Source: CAYFZO01 sp965223735
GTDB taxonomy: Bacteria; Pseudomonadota; Gammaproteobacteria; Poriferisulfidales; Oxydemutatoraceae
Length of the DNA stretch: 64,000 bases
Reading direction: 5' to 3'
Assembly: GCA_965223735.1 (NCBI GenBank)
Contig: OZ245010.1
Location: forward strand, 1,364,001 to 1,428,000
The notes under the pieces are model-generated. The model was not told the DNA's origin. It saw nothing but the letters and a program-made list of their open reading frames with translations, and did no database searches. The stretch's first letter is position 1. Each line of letters opens with the position of its first letter. Shown one piece after another: positions 63,288 to 64,000 of the stretch. Position numbers and translations under genes: made by a program.

Positions 63288-64000
63288 AATATCTTAAGGC
63301 ACTAGATGGAATAGGTGGCGTGGGCGATGTGGATAACGCAGGTGGAGTAGGCAACTCACGTAATTCTTCATCCTGATTATTAGCTATCGCAAAGCCAACG
63401 AGATCTCGGAAGATGGTCCTTTTTTCCAGCCCGTAGAACAGTTTCAACCCTTGTAAGACATCCTTTTTATCTCCTTCCTCTATTGTTACTTCCTCATAGG
63501 CACTTTTGGGTATGGAATTAGCAGAGAAAATAAAACAACTGCTTTGAGAAACAACTCGATTGTTTTGTACAGAAGGTGGCCAGTAACAAATATCTGGCTG
63601 TTTATATCCCTGTGTTTTTTGTCCTCTAACTTGTCCCGACGTCGGCATCAAAATATCCCTTATGCTTGTAACATTCTTGCCAACCTGTCTGAAAGTGTTA
63701 ATGTCGCTGTAATTCATAACAAAGACTTTGCCACTTTTCCGGTTTTCATTGCTTTCACTGCTGGATGCACAGGCAAACCAAAGAGCAATATGAAAATTAT
63801 GAGTGAAGTCAAGTAGACAAGTGGCCGCTTGGTTGTGCTGCAACTCTGCAAGCAGTTCCAAGTCGTCGAGTTTCTCTCCATCTTTTCTCCCATGGCCTTC
63901 AGCTCTGGCAGGATCAATTAACTCTCTTTCAAGATAATCAACTAATACACTGGGTGTAATTGGATCAGTCCCCTGTTTGCTTTTTACACGTCGCTCGGCA
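63247..64000 (-). CDS. FRG-domain protein, 5' end beyond window
   Basis: The frame is open to the right edge. It shows the FRG motif LLAELQHNQAATCLLDFTHN followed by FHIALWFACASS (the family pattern is QHxGxxTRLLDxT). FRG-domain proteins are frequent in phage-defence loci, but their activity is not well known. The frame ends in a proline-rich linker (TPPALSTSPTPPIPSS) and, after a frameshift, TPR repeats. Confidence 0.8.
   Translation of the reverse strand, partial: AERRVKSKQGTDPITPSVLVDYLERELIDPARAEGHGRKDGEKLDDLELLAELQHNQAATCLLDFTHNFHIALWFACASSSESNENRKSGKVFVMNYSDINTFRQVGKNVTSIRDILMPTSGQVRGQKTQGYKQPDICYWPPSVQNNRVVSQSSCFIFSANSIPKSAYEEVTIEEGDKKDVLQGLKLFYGLEKRTIFRDLVGFAIANNQDEELRELPTPPALSTSPTPPIPSSALRYFEEGNRLFQKQKL

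Overview
The window looks like a chromosomal segment of a sulfur-oxidising gammaproteobacterium. The strongest evidence is a complete reverse-type dissimilatory sulfite reductase (rDsr) operon in the order dsrA-B-E-F-H-C-M-K-L-J-O-P-N (7183-20646). It includes dsrEFH and dsrL, which mark the oxidative pathway. A DsrR-like gene lies about 28 kb further on. The core genes are GC-rich, and the gmk-rpoZ-spoT order is the usual proteobacterial one. I cannot name the species. The mix of rDsr genes, many toxin-antitoxin and restriction genes and many repeats would fit a free-living or symbiotic thiotroph.

Layout. 1-6801 (minus strand): spoT (cut by the window edge), rpoZ with a long acidic tail, gmk, tRNA-Pro(CGG), ispB, a cysteine-less DsrC paralogue (RspA-like), a Cas6/Cmx6-like protein, a 66-aa protein and a TauD-like dioxygenase. 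6802-20646 (plus): two tandem promoter copies, then the dsr operon. 20647-37327: an accessory island with HEPN/MNT, HNH nucleases, an MBL-fold protein, catalase, Fic, ImmA/IrrE with a broken PIN toxin, Panacea/RelE, AAA_14 ATPases, NERD and HsdR_N-DUF5655; many of these genes are broken. 37392-48186 (minus): the pyruvate dehydrogenase genes aceE, ald, aceF and lpd, interrupted by an inserted adenine methyltransferase/restriction cassette flanked by 160-bp copies of the aceE 3' end. 48481-53504: dsrR-like gene, NarX/NarL-type two-component pair, S24 protein, small conserved genes and a TrpD2-like gene. 53514-62896 (minus): a type III restriction-modification operon with an ATPase, a small PD-(D/E)XK-like protein and an OLD-like ATPase placed between mod and res. 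Its mod gene carries a 17-bp homopolymer that puts it out of frame. An FRG-domain gene runs off the right edge.

Three patterns stand out. First, partial tandem duplications at gene junctions recur: the 5' ends of dsrM, dsrO, dsrP, lpd, aceF and ald are each preceded by one to three truncated copies, often as short intact ORFs whose stop overlaps or closely precedes the next start. Second, frameshifts and nonsense changes cluster in the defence and toxin genes, while the core metabolic genes are intact. Third, the mod-ATPase-nuclease-OLD-res operon has a candidate phase-variable switch in its first gene.

DsrAB, supplied with sulfur through DsrEFH and DsrC, should oxidise reduced sulfur to sulfite. 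DsrL provides electron exchange, DsrMKJOP links DsrC to the quinone pool, and DsrN helps make sirohaem amide. Alanine dehydrogenase beside PDH would convert alanine to pyruvate and then acetyl-CoA.
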